Assembly (NCBI RefSeq): GCF_000369045.1
Contig: NZ_KB849786.1
Location: forward strand, 727,906 to 791,905
From: Acinetobacter pittii ATCC 19004 = CIP 70.29
Lineage (GTDB): Bacteria > Pseudomonadota > Gammaproteobacteria > Pseudomonadales > Moraxellaceae
DNA length: 64,000 nt
Direction: 5' to 3'
Position numbers and translations under genes: made by a program
In this document: piece by piece, positions 1 to 9,253 of the stretch
Layout of the letters: each line of letters opens with the position of its first letter
Position numbering within the stretch: the first letter of the stretch is position 1
Notes under the pieces: generated by a model
Databases searched by the model: none
Told to the model about the DNA's origin: nothing
What the model saw: the letters and a program-made list of their open reading frames with translations, nothing else

Positions 1-168
1 TTCATTAAAAATTTGGGTTAAAAGGGCAGGGACTTTATGCTGAGGGGTTCCACCTTGCAATGGGTGCGGATGGCAAACAACCGCAAAGCCTTTGATTTCA
101 CCTTCAGGGCGGTCAACGAAAAGTTCAATTTTACCTACTGGACCCTGGATGAAAGTTTGCTCAGACAT
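1..168 (-). CDS. alpha/beta hydrolase (partial, N-terminal part only)
   Basis: An open frame reads leftward from the ATG at 166-168 for 56 codons and runs off the window edge without a stop. The visible start is MSEQTFIQGPVGKIE, followed by the stretch HPHPLQGGTPQHKV. The HPHP-x-GG-T pattern after the first beta strand is typical of small alpha/beta-fold hydrolases of the COG2945 type, where it forms part of the oxyanion region. The catalytic serine and histidine lie outside the window, so the substrate cannot be judged. It is divergent from yaaA. Confidence 0.7.
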   Translation of the reverse strand, partial: MSEQTFIQGPVGKIELFVDRPEGEIKGFAVVCHPHPLQGGTPQHKVPALLTQIFNE

Positions 169-293
169 ATAAGAACCGCTAAATAACAATACGTAGTGCT
201 ATTTTACCGATAGTCGTCATTGAAAACACGAGTTAGCATTAAAAAATATCTACTGTTATAGTTGGTATTAAGAATAATTTTTTCAGGTTGTCT

Positions 294-1067
294 ATGCTTG
301 CTTTAATTTCTCCTGCAAAAACTTTAGATTATGAAACAGCGTTACCTACAGATGAGTTTACTCAGCCTCGCTTGTTAGAAAACTCAGCACAATTAATTGA
401 TGTTTGCCGCAAACTTTCTGCTTCGGAAATTGCGAGTTTAATGAGTGTAAGTGAAAAAATTGCCACACTAAATGCAGATCGATTTAGAGACTGGAATCCC
501 GAATTTAATTTCTCAAATGCTCGCCAAGCAATTTATGCATTTAAAGGGGATGTGTATACCGGTTTAGATGCGTACCTTTTAAAAGATAAAGATATTGACT
601 TTGCACAGCAGCACTTGCGTATGCTCTCTGGTCTATATGGTTTATTGCGTCCTTTAGATTTAATGATGCCTTATCGTTTAGAGATGGGTACTAAATTAAA
701 AAATACTAGAGGTCATAATTTGTATGAATTCTGGGGTGATATCATCACTAACCAAATTAATGAAGACTTGGCCGCAATTAAATCTGAATTGCTGGTAAAT
801 CTAGCTTCAGATGAATATTACAAGTCTGTCAATGAAAAGAAAATTAAGGCTGAAATTGTGAAGCCTGTTTTTCTTGACCAGAAAAATGGCAAATATAAAG
901 TCATTAGTTTCTATGCGAAAAAAGCACGTGGTTTAATGGCTCGTTTTATTGTTGAAAACCAATTAAATAAAGCTGAAGACATCAAAGCGTTTAATACCGA
1001 GGGTTATTACTTTGATGCTGATAACTCATCGGCAAAAGAGTTAGTATTTAAACGTGATGAGCAATAA
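294..1067 (+). CDS. yaaA: YaaA family peroxide-stress protein
   Basis: A 257-residue protein beginning [14 protein letters not shown], the signature N-terminus of the YaaA/UPF0246 family; E. coli YaaA is almost the same length. In E. coli YaaA limits damage from hydrogen peroxide by reducing free intracellular iron, and the fold binds DNA. A TTG six bases upstream (288) would add two residues. The ATG at 294 is preferred because it gives the family-typical start and has an AGG (285-287) at good spacing. The protein is cytosolic, with no signal peptide. It is followed 19 bp later by an HD-domain gene and may share its transcript. Confidence 0.93.
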   Translation: MLALISPAKTLDYETALPTDEFTQPRLLENSAQLIDVCRKLSASEIASLMSVSEKIATLNADRFRDWNPEFNFSNARQAIYAFKGDVYTGLDAYLLKDKDIDFAQQHLRMLSGLYGLLRPLDLMMPYRLEMGTKLKNTRGHNLYEFWGDIITNQINEDLAAIKSELLVNLASDEYYKSVNEKKIKAEIVKPVFLDQKNGKYKVISFYAKKARGLMARFIVENQLNKAEDIKAFNTEGYYFDADNSSAKELVFKRDEQ

Positions 1068-1086
1068 TCTTAAGCGTGGTTAATAG

Positions 1087-1710
1087 ATGACGATGCAGCT
1101 TTATTTATCAAAACTAAAGCATGTTTGGTTTGAGCTGCATCAGTATTATAATTTTTCTGAACCGCAGAAAATCTATGATGAACTTATTGCGGCTTATAGT
1201 GAAAAACAGCGAGCCTACCATACCGTCCAACATTTATATGAATGTTTGAGTTTAATGGAGGCGGTCCAATACGAATTAAATGATCCGTATGCTGTTGCAT
1301 TGGCTCTCTGGTTTCATGATGTTATCTATGATCCTCAAGCACCAGATAATGAGCTTAAAAGTGCTGAGTTATTTGAACAATTGATGGCGCAAGATTTATC
1401 GTTTGATACCCTAAAGAAAATAAAGCGTTGGATTCTTGCGACTCAAAAGCATGCATTAACCGATGAAATAGATTTGCAATTTTTGTTGGATATTGATTTA
1501 GCTATTTTGGCAGCAACACCTGAACGTTTTATCCAGTATGAACAGCAAATTCAGCAGGAGTATTCTTGGGTTGATCCTGAAGTATATGCGATTAAGCGAA
1601 AAGAAGTTTTAATGCATTTTTATCAGTCTGAGCCACTTTATCAAACTGTATATTTCCAAAAGAATTTTGAGTTAAACGCCAAGGATAATTTAAGACAAAT
1701 ATTGGAATAG
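1087..1710 (+). CDS. HD-superfamily metal-dependent phosphohydrolase-like protein
   Basis: A 207-residue soluble protein resembling COG4339 predicted HD phosphohydrolases. Likely metal ligands are His45 and His49 in RAYHTVQH and the HD pair at 77-78 in LWFHDVIYD. A further acidic residue lies in the LLDIDLAIL stretch, followed by a conserved-looking YAIKRKEVL segment. The substrate is unknown; family members are often listed only as predicted nucleotide or phosphate-ester hydrolases. There is no strong Shine-Dalgarno sequence; ATG 1087 and ATG 1093 are both possible starts. It lies just downstream of yaaA on the same strand. Confidence 0.8.
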   Translation: MTMQLYLSKLKHVWFELHQYYNFSEPQKIYDELIAAYSEKQRAYHTVQHLYECLSLMEAVQYELNDPYAVALALWFHDVIYDPQAPDNELKSAELFEQLMAQDLSFDTLKKIKRWILATQKHALTDEIDLQFLLDIDLAILAATPERFIQYEQQIQQEYSWVDPEVYAIKRKEVLMHFYQSEPLYQTVYFQKNFELNAKDNLRQILE

Positions 1711-1833
1711 CCTAAGTTAGGTATAAGAATTTAGATCTACCATTAGAATAAAGCGATATATTTTTAAAAGGTAAAATGGTTATATGGTAGGAGAGAGGAA
1801 CCACTGAAAAAGCAGTGATTCCTTAGAAATAAA

Positions 1834-2619
1834 TTATTTAAAGAAATAACCTGTTTCAGGTGAGCTTGCATTTGCCATACGTTTACGTGGCATACGACCA
1901 GCTAAAAATGCTTCACGTCCAGCTTCAACAGCTTTTTTCATCGCTGAAGCCATCAAAATAGGGTTTTGCGCAGCTGCAATAGCAGTATTCATCAATACAC
2001 CATCACAACCGAGTTCCATTGCAATAGCAGCATCACTTGCTGTACCAACGCCTGCATCGACTAAAACTGGTACTTTCGCATTTTCTTTAATAATTGAAAT
2101 GGTATGTGGATTTAAAATACCTAAACCTGAACCAATTAGACTGCCTAAAGGCATAATCGCAACACAGCCCATACTTTCAAGTTCTTGAGCAATAATTGGA
2201 TCATCAGAGGTATAGACCATAATTTCAAAACCATCATCAATCAAAGTACGAGCGGCTTTTAAGGTCTCGGTTACATTTGGATATAAGGTTTTTTCATCGC
2301 CCAAAACTTCAAGTTTTACTAGGTTATGACCATCGAGTAACTCACGCGCTAACATGCAGGTACGTACTGCGCTATCAGCATCAAAACAACCTGCGGTATT
2401 TGGTAAAATTGTATATTTCTCTGGTGGGATGACCGAAAGTAAATTCGGTTGATCTGGATTTTGTCCAATATTCACACGGCGGATTGCGACAGTTACGATT
2501 TCTGCACCACTGGCTTGAATAGCTAAATCCGTTTCATTTAAGTCTTTATATTTGCCAGTTCCGACCAATAAACGAGATTGAAAAGAACGTGAACCAATAA
2601 TGAGAGGGGTGTCTTGCAT
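1834..2619 (-). CDS. thiG: thiazole synthase ThiG
   Basis: ThiG (261 residues from the chosen start) builds the thiazole phosphate of thiamine from 1-deoxy-D-xylulose 5-phosphate, dehydroglycine and the sulfur carried by ThiS thiocarboxylate. It is a TIM-barrel protein. Lys102 in [11 protein letters not shown] corresponds to the Schiff-base lysine, and the phosphate-binding glycine-rich loops VDAGVG and MNTAIA are present. The open frame extends 21 codons further upstream into thiS. The ATG at 2619 is chosen because a GGAG precedes it and [13 protein letters not shown] matches the family N-terminus. It lies 13 bp after thiS in the same operon. Confidence 0.96.
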
Positions 2620-2632
2620 GGATAACTCCGAC

Positions 2633-2830
2633 TTAGCCGCCGCCAACAGCGTGAATAATTTCGATACGGTCATGTTGAGCAATAGAAATTTGCTCTAATT
2701 TGCTTTTAGAAACGATTTGCTGATTGTGCTCAACAGCAAAACGTTTTCCTTCAAGTGCCAACTCCTGAATGAGTTGCAACAGGTTTTGGCTAGGCGTGTC
2801 CGTTAATTCGCCATTTAAATAAATTTGCAT
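2633..2830 (-). CDS. thiS: sulfur carrier protein ThiS
   Basis: A 65-residue ubiquitin-fold sulfur carrier. It starts [11 protein letters not shown] and ends IIHAVGGG, with the C-terminal Gly-Gly that is adenylated and converted to a thiocarboxylate to supply sulfur to ThiG. The open frame extends upstream to 2866, but ATG 2830 gives the standard N-terminus and length. It sits between the DUF423 gene (13 bp upstream) and thiG (13 bp downstream). I see no TPP riboswitch ahead of this operon. Confidence 0.94.
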
Positions 2831-2843
2831 GATCACATTCCGA

Positions 2844-3209
2844 TTATTTTGCGTATTTGAAAGCATTCCAAGCCAAGACTAGCCACCCCGCAATCATTAA
2901 GGCTCCACCAATTGGCGTAATTGCGCCTAATATTCGTGGTAAACCTAACGCCATGATATAAAGCGAACCACAAAAAAATAGAATACCAATCTGGATAAGC
3001 AAGAAAGATAACTTGATTGGGAAATGAGGAAGAACCTTACTTAAAATACCAAGAGCTAATAGGCCAAGCGCGTGATAAAAAAAGTAGTCGGTTGCAGTCT
3101 GCCACCAAGCAAGTTGCTCAGGACCCGCGTGAGCTTTAAGACCATGTGCTCCAAAAGCACCCAACATGACTGCAAAAGCAAGATTAAGGGCTGAAATGGC
3201 GATCCACAT
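2844..3209 (-). CDS. DUF423 family small membrane protein (YgdD-like)
   Basis: A 121-residue inner-membrane protein with about four hydrophobic segments: residues 1-20, about 35-60, 65-90 and 95-118. It carries the GAFGAHGLK motif near the N-terminus, which is the hallmark of DUF423/YgdD proteins. The biochemical function of the family is not established. It is the first gene of a probable operon with thiS and thiG, so any tie to thiamine supply is inferred from position only. Confidence 0.88.
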   Translation of the reverse strand: MWIAISALNLAFAVMLGAFGAHGLKAHAGPEQLAWWQTATDYFFYHALGLLALGILSKVLPHFPIKLSFLLIQIGILFFCGSLYIMALGLPRILGAITPIGGALMIAGWLVLAWNAFKYAK

Positions 3210-3283
3210 AACAAAAAACGCAAATGAATAATGAAAGGCAACGTTAACATAGATTAGGTTGGCTAAACATAGCCAGATAAAAC

Positions 3284-3310
3284 AAAAGGGCGATTCGCCC
3301 TTTTATTTTT
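3284..3310 (-). terminator. Rho-independent terminator, probably of rpoH
   Basis: The inverted repeat AAAAGGGCGA / TCGCCCTTTT (3284-3293 and 3295-3304) is flanked by runs of T on the plus strand and TTTTG on the minus strand. It lies directly after the rpoH stop codon and before the DUF423 gene, both on the minus strand, so it most likely ends the rpoH transcript. Confidence 0.7.
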
Positions 3311-3320
3311 TTCATTTATT

Positions 3321-4187
3321 TTAACTTGCTGACATGGCAGTTTTAATCTTTTCCATCGCATTTTTTTCAAGCTGACGAATACGTTCTGCTGAAACATTAT
3401 ATTCAGCTGCTAACTCGTGAAGAGTAGATTTGTCATCATCTAACCAGCGGCGTTGTAAAATATTACGCGAACGGTCATCTAACTGGTCCATCGCATCATG
3501 CAAGGCTGAAGTACTTTGCTCTTCCCAGTCTTCGTTCTCGACTAAACGGGCAGGGTCGTAGCGGTTATCTTCAAGATACAACGCAGGGGCAGTATGTGGG
3601 GTATCGTCGTCATCATCGCCTTGTGCTTCAAAAGCAGCATCATAAGCAGTTAAACGACCTTCCATTTCCAGAACTTGTTCTGGAGTTACATTTAAGTCAT
3701 TAGCAATCGATTGAGCTTCTTCGAGCGTTAATTTTTTACTCGATTTTTTTAAACTACGTAAATTGAAAAATAATTTACGCTGAGCTTTTGTCGTTGCAAT
3801 TTTGACGATACGCCAGTTGCGAATAACGTATTCATGAATTTCTGCCTTAATCCAGTGGACGGCAAAAGATACTAGACGCACGCCCATATTTGGGTCGAAA
3901 CGTTTCACGGCTTTCATTAAGCCTAAATTACCTTCTTGAATAAGGTCGCCTTGTGGTAGGCCATAACCTGCATAGCTGCGCGCAATATGAACGACAAAAC
4001 GTAAATGCGACATTACCAGCATTTTTGCGGCATCAAGATCTTGGTCATAATAATAACGTTCAGCAAGTTCTTTTTCTTGCTCGGCCGTTAAAATAGGAAT
4101 CTGATTGACAGTACTGATATATGCACCAAGGTTTACACCGGGCGCAGACAATGACAGGGGCATCAATTGATTGCTGCTGTCACTCAT
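3321..4187 (-). CDS. rpoH: RNA polymerase heat-shock sigma factor RpoH (sigma-32)
   Basis: Sigma-32 (288 residues) directs RNA polymerase to heat-shock promoters. Region 2 is visible as [17 protein letters not shown] and [20 protein letters not shown]. The RpoH box QRKLFFNLR lies near residue 138 and separates this protein from RpoD and RpoS. Region 4 ends with a helix-turn-helix, [18 protein letters not shown] short acidic insert (GDDDDDTP) lies before region 4. A clear AAGGAG lies ahead of the start. The gene is monocistronic, with a terminator after it. I did not model its leader as an RNA thermometer. Confidence 0.97.
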   Translation of the reverse strand: MSDSSNQLMPLSLSAPGVNLGAYISTVNQIPILTAEQEKELAERYYYDQDLDAAKMLVMSHLRFVVHIARSYAGYGLPQGDLIQEGNLGLMKAVKRFDPNMGVRLVSFAVHWIKAEIHEYVIRNWRIVKIATTKAQRKLFFNLRSLKKSSKKLTLEEAQSIANDLNVTPEQVLEMEGRLTAYDAAFEAQGDDDDDTPHTAPALYLEDNRYDPARLVENEDWEEQSTSALHDAMDQLDDRSRNILQRRWLDDDKSTLHELAAEYNVSAERIRQLEKNAMEKIKTAMSAS

Positions 4188-4320
4188 GAGTTCTCCTTAT
4201 AGGATCGAATGGAATAACCAATAAATTCATCTTAATTTGAATCAGCTTCATAATTAAGGAAAATTGGGTAGAGAAATGTAAAATTTTATGCAATTTCTAA
4301 TCTTTTAGTTTAGCAAAGAA

Positions 4321-4566
4321 TTATTGAGTTTCAATTAAATAGTGAAATTCTCTTTCTGATATGTGTGTAGTTTGACACGTAAAATGATGTAAACCACAGT
4401 AACGAGTTACATCAATTTCACTATGAGGATCTGAAGATTTTAATAAAAATTGTTGTTTGCCTGACGCTTTTTTAAGTTCACGTTTTAGCATTAACAATGG
4501 CATTGGGCAGGGTTGCCCAAGGGCATTAATTTCAATGGGTGCTGTATTAGAAGAAGTATTGCTCAT
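4321..4566 (-). CDS. tusA: TusA-family sulfur carrier
   Basis: An 81-residue protein of the SirA/TusA fold. The diagnostic CPxP motif is in LGQPCPMPLLMLKREL; its cysteine carries persulfide sulfur for 2-thiouridine tRNA modification and other sulfur transfers. A second cysteine pair (Cys near RYCGLHHFTC) is present but is not a standard feature. The gene stands alone on the minus strand upstream of rpoH. It could be another TusA-like paralogue instead of the tRNA thiolation protein itself, so the symbol is a family-level assignment. Confidence 0.82.
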   Translation of the reverse strand: MSNTSSNTAPIEINALGQPCPMPLLMLKRELKKASGKQQFLLKSSDPHSEIDVTRYCGLHHFTCQTTHISEREFHYLIETQ

Positions 4567-4938
4567 TCATCATCAAAACAACTAAAAAAAATATTCTAAC
4601 AAATTTTTAATAAATACAGCATATTTTATGAAAGAAGATGCAGGAATTTCTATAAAAAATATTGTAATAAGCTGTTTAAAAAAAGAACTAAAAATAGGGG
4701 AAATATTTGAAAAAAATTCTATTAATTGTCATAAACCCGTGTTAAGCTCGAACCGTTTTAGGATTTACCACACAATCAAATTGATTTAATAACCCTATAA
4801 CAAATGGATGTAACCGGAAATTGTTGATAGTTTTACAGAATGATTACAAGCTTTAAGATTATAAATATTTTAAAACCTTGTTTGCTCTGCTGTTTGCAAC
4901 ACCGGAAGGTCCTTTTTTCAACATCTGAGGATTGACTT
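4567..4938. other. AT-rich intergenic region; long leader of the cold-shock gene
   Basis: There are 372 bases with no supported gene between divergent tusA and the cold-shock gene. It is very AT-rich up to about 4735, then less so. A perfect 13-base palindrome (AATCAA-A-TTGATT, 4774-4786) lies within. The long distance to the csp start codon is compatible with the extended structured 5' leader usual for cold-shock mRNAs, but I did not locate a promoter with confidence. Confidence 0.5.
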
Positions 4939-5151
4939 ATGACAGCTCGTGAACAAGGCGTAGTAAAGTGGTTTAATGACACTAAAGGCTTTGGTTTTAT
5001 TCAACGTAACGGCGGCGACGATGTATTCGTTCACTTCCGTGCAATCGTAGGTGACGGTCACCGTTCTCTACGTGATGGTCAACGCGTGGAGTTTAGCGTT
5101 GTACAAGGTCAAAAAGGTTTTCAAGCTGAAAACGTTCAGCCTTTAGACTAA
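4939..5151 (+). CDS. cold-shock protein (CspA family)
   Basis: A 70-residue single cold-shock domain that binds single-stranded RNA and DNA and loosens RNA secondary structure. The RNA-binding motifs are visible as KGFGFI (RNP1) and DVFVHF (RNP2). GTVKWFN-type residues at the N-terminus ([14 protein letters not shown]) match the family. A GAGGA Shine-Dalgarno precedes the ATG. A strong terminator follows. A second family member lies at 26904-27113; the two differ mainly in the middle (this one has [20 protein letters not shown]). Confidence 0.93.
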   Translation: MTAREQGVVKWFNDTKGFGFIQRNGGDDVFVHFRAIVGDGHRSLRDGQRVEFSVVQGQKGFQAENVQPLD

Positions 5152-5180
5152 GACTAATTCATCTTTTTGATGAATGATGG

Positions 5181-5211
5181 ACGCTCCAATTTTTGAATTG
5201 GGGCGTTTTTG
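5181..5211 (+). terminator. Rho-independent terminator of the cold-shock gene
   Basis: The near-perfect stem ACGCTCCAATT / AATTGGGGCGT with a TTTG loop is followed by TTTTTG. It lies 30 bp after the stop codon. Confidence 0.85.
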
Positions 5212-5260
5212 TTTATAATGATCTTCTCATTCGAGAGATTGTTTGTTAGAGCGCGTATTT

Positions 5261-6412
5261 ATGACATCTGGTTTTGAAACCTTGAATTTACATCCGCAAC
5301 TTAAAAAGGCGATTGATGCTTTAGGGTTTACTCAAATGACCCCAATTCAGCAAAAGGTTTTAAAATATACATTAGCCGGGCATGATGCAATTGGGCGAGC
5401 ACAAACAGGAACAGGTAAGACAGCTGCCTTTCTGATTAGTGTAATTAATGATTTACTCAATAATCCGATTCAAGAGCAACGCTTCCGTGGCGAGCCTCGT
5501 GCTTTAATCTTGGCGCCTACTCGTGAGTTGGCATTGCAAATTGAAAGTGATGCGAAATTTCTCACAAAATTCTCTAATTTACATTTAGTGACCCTATTGG
5601 GTGGTGTTGATTTCGATAAGCAGAAGAAGCAACTTGATGCTAATTTTGTCGATATCATGGTAGCCACACCTGGGCGTTTAATCGATTTTGTAGAACAAAA
5701 AGAAGTCTGGCTCGATCAAATTGAATTTTTAGTTATTGATGAAGCTGACCGTTTATTAGACATGGGCTTTATTCCTTCCGTAAAACGTATTGTTCGTTAT
5801 TCACCACGCAAGGAACAACGTCAAACACTCATGTTCTCAGCGACGTTTAGTTATGACGTCTTGAATTTGGCAAGACAATGGTTATTTGAACCTGTAACTG
5901 TTGAAATTGAGCCTGAACAAAAGACCAATAACGATGTAGAACAACGTGTTTATGTTGTAGCTAAACAAGACAAATATCGTTTACTACAAGATATCTTGCG
6001 TGAAGAGCCAATCGATAAGGTCATGATTTTTGCTAATCGACGTGACCAAGTCCGCCGTCTTTATGATCATTTAAAGAAAGATGGATATAGAGTCGGTATG
6101 CTTTCAGGTGAGATTGCTCAAGATAAACGTTTAAAAATGTTAGAGCAATTTAAGCAAGGTAAACATAATATTATGATTGCGACGGATGTTGCTGGTCGTG
6201 GTATTCATGTGGATGGCGTGTCGCATGTCATCAACTTTACGTTACCTGAGCAGTCTGATGATTATGTACACCGTATTGGTCGAACAGGTCGTGCTGGCTC
6301 ACAAGGGGTAAGTATTAGTTTCTTATCTGAAGATGATGCCTTTTATTTGCCCGAAATTGAAAAAGCAATTGGTAAAAAATTACCACTGACCAGATTAGAT
6401 GGTTATTGCTAA
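5261..6412 (+). CDS. rhlB: DEAD-box RNA helicase, RhlB-like
   Basis: An ATP-dependent RNA helicase of 383 residues. Motifs in order: Q motif ([10 protein letters not shown]), Walker A (AQTGTGKT), APTRELA, GG, TPGR, DEAD, SAT, then the second RecA domain with ARGIH-type motif V and HRIGRTGR. It lacks the long basic C-terminal tail of enterobacterial RhlB, so association with RNase E cannot be inferred from sequence. ATG 5261 is chosen. A TTG at 5243 with GAGAG just ahead would add six residues and cannot be excluded. A strong terminator follows. Confidence 0.88.
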   Translation: MTSGFETLNLHPQLKKAIDALGFTQMTPIQQKVLKYTLAGHDAIGRAQTGTGKTAAFLISVINDLLNNPIQEQRFRGEPRALILAPTRELALQIESDAKFLTKFSNLHLVTLLGGVDFDKQKKQLDANFVDIMVATPGRLIDFVEQKEVWLDQIEFLVIDEADRLLDMGFIPSVKRIVRYSPRKEQRQTLMFSATFSYDVLNLARQWLFEPVTVEIEPEQKTNNDVEQRVYVVAKQDKYRLLQDILREEPIDKVMIFANRRDQVRRLYDHLKKDGYRVGMLSGEIAQDKRLKMLEQFKQGKHNIMIATDVAGRGIHVDGVSHVINFTLPEQSDDYVHRIGRTGRAGSQGVSISFLSEDDAFYLPEIEKAIGKKLPLTRLDGYC

Positions 6413-6413
6413 T

Positions 6414-6448
6414 AAAAAAATCCCAATCAAATGATTGGGATTTTTTTT
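6414..6448. terminator. bidirectional terminator between rhlB and the lipoprotein gene
   Basis: The perfect 9-bp stem TCCCAATCA / TGATTGGGA has a 2-base loop and is flanked by A-runs and T-runs on both sides. It can serve the convergent genes on either side. Confidence 0.88.
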
Positions 6449-6449
6449 A

Positions 6450-6830
6450 TTAATTAATTTTACAATAGAAAGTAAGCGTTGTTTGGTAGTCATCATCTTT
6501 TGCTAAAGATGCATTTTTACCAGTTAATGTACCAATAACACCTGCTGCTGCTTCAACCATTTGACCGGTTTTTTCACTTACAACATCTTTTAATACACCG
6601 TTATATGTTGTTTTTTCATCTACAACGACTGGTGTAGTGTTTTTTGAGCAAGTTTTTTGAGCTGCAGTAATCGCATTATTTTTCGCAATTAAATTGGTTT
6701 TGCCAATACCTGTAACTTCAAACTGATTATTTTCTTTTTGAACTGCTAAAGTATTTTTAGGAGTAGTTGCACAAGCACCAAGTAATAAAACAACACCGCT
6801 CATTGCGCTCGCTAAAATTATTTTTTTCAT
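6450..6830 (-). CDS. small predicted lipoprotein of unknown function
   Basis: A 126-residue protein with a lipoprotein signal peptide: MKK, a hydrophobic stretch and the lipobox LLGAC, making Cys19 the lipidated residue. The mature part is short and Lys/Thr-rich. It has a KNNAITAAQKTC segment resembling small periplasmic domains of the type often built as an alpha-beta unit, and two further cysteines (in QKTCSK and TFYCKIN) that may form a disulfide. I do not recognise a function. It is monocistronic and convergent with rhlB. Confidence 0.75.
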   Translation of the reverse strand: MKKIILASAMSGVVLLLGACATTPKNTLAVQKENNQFEVTGIGKTNLIAKNNAITAAQKTCSKNTTPVVVDEKTTYNGVLKDVVSEKTGQMVEAAAGVIGTLTGKNASLAKDDDYQTTLTFYCKIN

Positions 6831-7034
6831 AATGCACCTAAAGTTAATCGCTAAAAGACATAGCTATTTGAACATAAGTTTTCTAGTTGATTTTGAAGAC
6901 GTTGTATGAGTTTTGATGTTTTGTATTAAAAAATGTCAAAGTGAGAGTTCGCTAATTTTATAAGCTAGATTCAATGGTGGATTAACGGTAGATTATGCTA
7001 ATCTATTTTGAATTTTTGAGTTAGATCAATATTA

Positions 7035-7610
7035 ATGACGGAATCAGCAATACAAATAATTCACCAAAATATTCATCAGCGTCAGTCTATTGGCCAATTA
7101 GTTGAGCCAGCTCCAAGTACAGAGCAATTAGAGTTAGCTTTCCAAGCAGCTTTGACTGCTCCAGATCACCATAGACTTAAGCCAACGCGTTTTGTGGTTG
7201 TTTCAGGCGAACAACGTGGTGCTTTTGGTGAAGTTTTAGCAAAAGCTCTAGCAGATTTAGGTGAAACTGATCCCGCTCAACTCGAACGTGTTAAACAACA
7301 TCCTTTTCGCGCACCATTACTCATTTTAGCGCTTACACAACTACAAGATCATCCGAAAGTACCCCATTTCGAACAAATCTTAAGTACGGGTGCTGCGGTA
7401 CAAAATCTTTTATTATCTCTACAAGCTCAAGGTTTTTCGACCATGTGGCGTAGTGGTGCAGTTGTCGAATCAAATTGGTTAAAGCAGCATTTAGGTCTGC
7501 AACCTCGTGATTTAATTTCAGGTATTATTTACGTCGGCACAGCAGCTAAAGTAATTGCACCGCGTGCAGATATTGAAAGTAAAGAATTCGTAAAAGTTTG
7601 GCAGGCTTAA
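7035..7610 (+). CDS. nitroreductase-family flavoprotein (YdjA-like)
   Basis: A 191-residue protein of the FMN-dependent nitroreductase fold, close to the short YdjA subgroup. RQSIG near residue 17 is the N-terminal FMN phosphate-contact region. APDHHRLKPTRFVVV is the conserved dimer/FMN region, and GAAVQNLLLSLQAQGFSTMWRSG is the typical central helix and loop. The natural substrate is unknown; family members reduce nitro compounds or quinones in vitro. It lies 34 bp ahead of gpsA and may share its transcript. Confidence 0.85.
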   Translation: MTESAIQIIHQNIHQRQSIGQLVEPAPSTEQLELAFQAALTAPDHHRLKPTRFVVVSGEQRGAFGEVLAKALADLGETDPAQLERVKQHPFRAPLLILALTQLQDHPKVPHFEQILSTGAAVQNLLLSLQAQGFSTMWRSGAVVESNWLKQHLGLQPRDLISGIIYVGTAAKVIAPRADIESKEFVKVWQA

Positions 7611-7644
7611 ACGTCTGTAGAAGTAAGAAATAGGATAATAAAAG

Positions 7645-8718
7645 ATGGCTGAATTTAAGTTTACAGATTTGGTGGAACCTGTTGCGGTTGATAAAAAAAC
7701 CGCTTTACGTATTACCGTTCTAGGGGGAGGAAGCTTTGGAACGGCTATGGCAAATTTAGCTGCACGTAATGGTTGCGATACCATGATCTGGATTCGTGAC
7801 GCCGAAACAGCTGAGGAAATTAATAAAACCCACATTAATAAACGTTATTTGCCAGATTTTATTTTAGAGTCATCATTACGCGCTGTGTCTGATCTTGAAC
7901 AAGCTGTATGTGACCGAGATATTATTTTAGTCGCAATTCCAAGTCACTCATTCCGCGATGTCTTAAAACAAATCGCTCCTTATATTACTGCACAAGCGGT
8001 TGTGTCTTTAACCAAAGGTGTTGAAGCTAAAACTTTCAGCTTCATGAGCGATATTATTCGTGAAGAATTACCTGAAGTTCCTTATGGTGTGCTATCAGGT
8101 CCAAACCTTGCAAAAGAAATTATGGCGGGTATGCCGTCTGGCACCGTGATTGCCAGTGACTCCGAATTAGTTCGTTATGCTGTGCAACATGCCTTACATA
8201 GTGCTTTATTCCGTGTTTTTGGTAGTGATGATGTACACGGTGTGGAATTAGGTGGAGCGCTTAAAAATATTTATGCGGTTGCAATGGGAATTGGTGCCGC
8301 TTACAAAATTGGTGAAAACACCAAGAGTATGATTTTAACGCGTGCTTTGGCTGAGATGAGCCGTTTTGCAGTAAAACAAGGTGCAAATCCGCTTACATTC
8401 TTGGGATTGTCAGGTGTTGGTGATTTATTCGCGACTTGTAATAGCCCTTTAAGCCGTAATTATCAGATTGGTTATGCTTTAGGTTCGGGTAAAACGCTGG
8501 ATCAGGCGAGTAAAGAGTTGGGGCAGACAGCAGAAGGCATCAATACAATTGTTCAGGTGCGTGGTAAAGCAGAAGAATTAGATGTTTATATGCCTATTAC
8601 TAACGCTTTGTATGAAGTTATTTTCGAAGGGGCGCCTCCTTTAAATATTGCATTATCTCTTATGAAAAACGGACACCGTAGTGATGTTGAATTTGTTTTA
8701 CCTCATCACGAAGTCTGA
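7645..8718 (+). CDS. gpsA: NAD(P)-dependent glycerol-3-phosphate dehydrogenase
   Basis: GpsA reduces dihydroxyacetone phosphate to sn-glycerol 3-phosphate for phospholipid synthesis. The Rossmann motif VLGGGSFGTA is near residue 28, the catalytic lysine region is VELGGALKNIYAVA, and the C-terminal domain has LSGVGDLFATC and SRNYQIG. At 357 residues it is about 20 longer than E. coli GpsA, the excess being an N-terminal extension (MAEFKFTDLVEP). The extension is in frame with the only good start (AGGATAATAAAAG ahead of ATG). sixA follows 56 bp downstream. Confidence 0.96.
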   Translation: MAEFKFTDLVEPVAVDKKTALRITVLGGGSFGTAMANLAARNGCDTMIWIRDAETAEEINKTHINKRYLPDFILESSLRAVSDLEQAVCDRDIILVAIPSHSFRDVLKQIAPYITAQAVVSLTKGVEAKTFSFMSDIIREELPEVPYGVLSGPNLAKEIMAGMPSGTVIASDSELVRYAVQHALHSALFRVFGSDDVHGVELGGALKNIYAVAMGIGAAYKIGENTKSMILTRALAEMSRFAVKQGANPLTFLGLSGVGDLFATCNSPLSRNYQIGYALGSGKTLDQASKELGQTAEGINTIVQVRGKAEELDVYMPITNALYEVIFEGAPPLNIALSLMKNGHRSDVEFVLPHHEV

Positions 8719-8774
8719 AGAAGAAATGTCATAAATTGTGGTTATAATGCAAGAATTATTAACAAGGAAAATTT

Positions 8775-9230
8775 ATGCAACTAACATTGGTTCGCCATGG
8801 GGAAGCCGCTCCACCTATAAATGGTAACGACACTAAACGTCCTCTTACTGCTCGTGGACATGCTCAAGCAGAACAGACAGCAACATTTTTAAAAGATATT
8901 GTTAAGCCTGATATTTTTGTAGTTAGTCCTTTGTTACGTGCTCAAGAGACATTGGCACATATTCAAGCGTATTTTAAAGATGTGCCTGTGTTGTTATGCG
9001 ATAAAATTAAACCAGATGATAACGCCAAAGAGGCAGTCGAGTGGTTGTCTCAGATTCCTTATGAGTCAATTGTGGTCGTGTGTCATATGAATGTAGTAGG
9101 GCATATTGCTGAACTGCTGACCCATGAAAACTTTAATCCATTTGCATTGGCTGAAGCTCGAATTTATGATCAGGCTGTGATTGCAACTGGTTTATCAACA
9201 CAAAAAAATAGTTTTATACCCACAATATAA
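8775..9230 (+). CDS. sixA: phosphohistidine phosphatase SixA
   Basis: A 151-residue histidine phosphatase. The LVRHGEA motif at residues 4-10 supplies the catalytic His, SPLLRAQET is the second conserved block, and VVCHMNVVGH carries the second His. SixA removes phosphate from HPt domains and from the PTSNtr protein NPr in E. coli. In Acinetobacter, which lacks classical sugar PTS, the target is more likely a nitrogen-PTS or histidine-kinase component (inference). AAGGA lies ahead of the ATG. gspL starts 23 bp downstream. Confidence 0.88.
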   Translation: MQLTLVRHGEAAPPINGNDTKRPLTARGHAQAEQTATFLKDIVKPDIFVVSPLLRAQETLAHIQAYFKDVPVLLCDKIKPDDNAKEAVEWLSQIPYESIVVVCHMNVVGHIAELLTHENFNPFALAEARIYDQAVIATGLSTQKNSFIPTI

Positions 9231-9253
9231 TTAAAAAGGTTATTTAGCCCATT

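Noticed and set aside
2620..2682. N-terminal extension of ThiG into thiS
   Set aside because: The extra 21 residues overlap the thiS coding end and lack a ribosome binding site. ATG 2619 has GGAG and gives the family start.
2867..3320. Possible TPP riboswitch ahead of the thiS-thiG genes
   Set aside because: The operon begins with the DUF423 gene, and the short upstream region lacks the conserved thi-box sequence.
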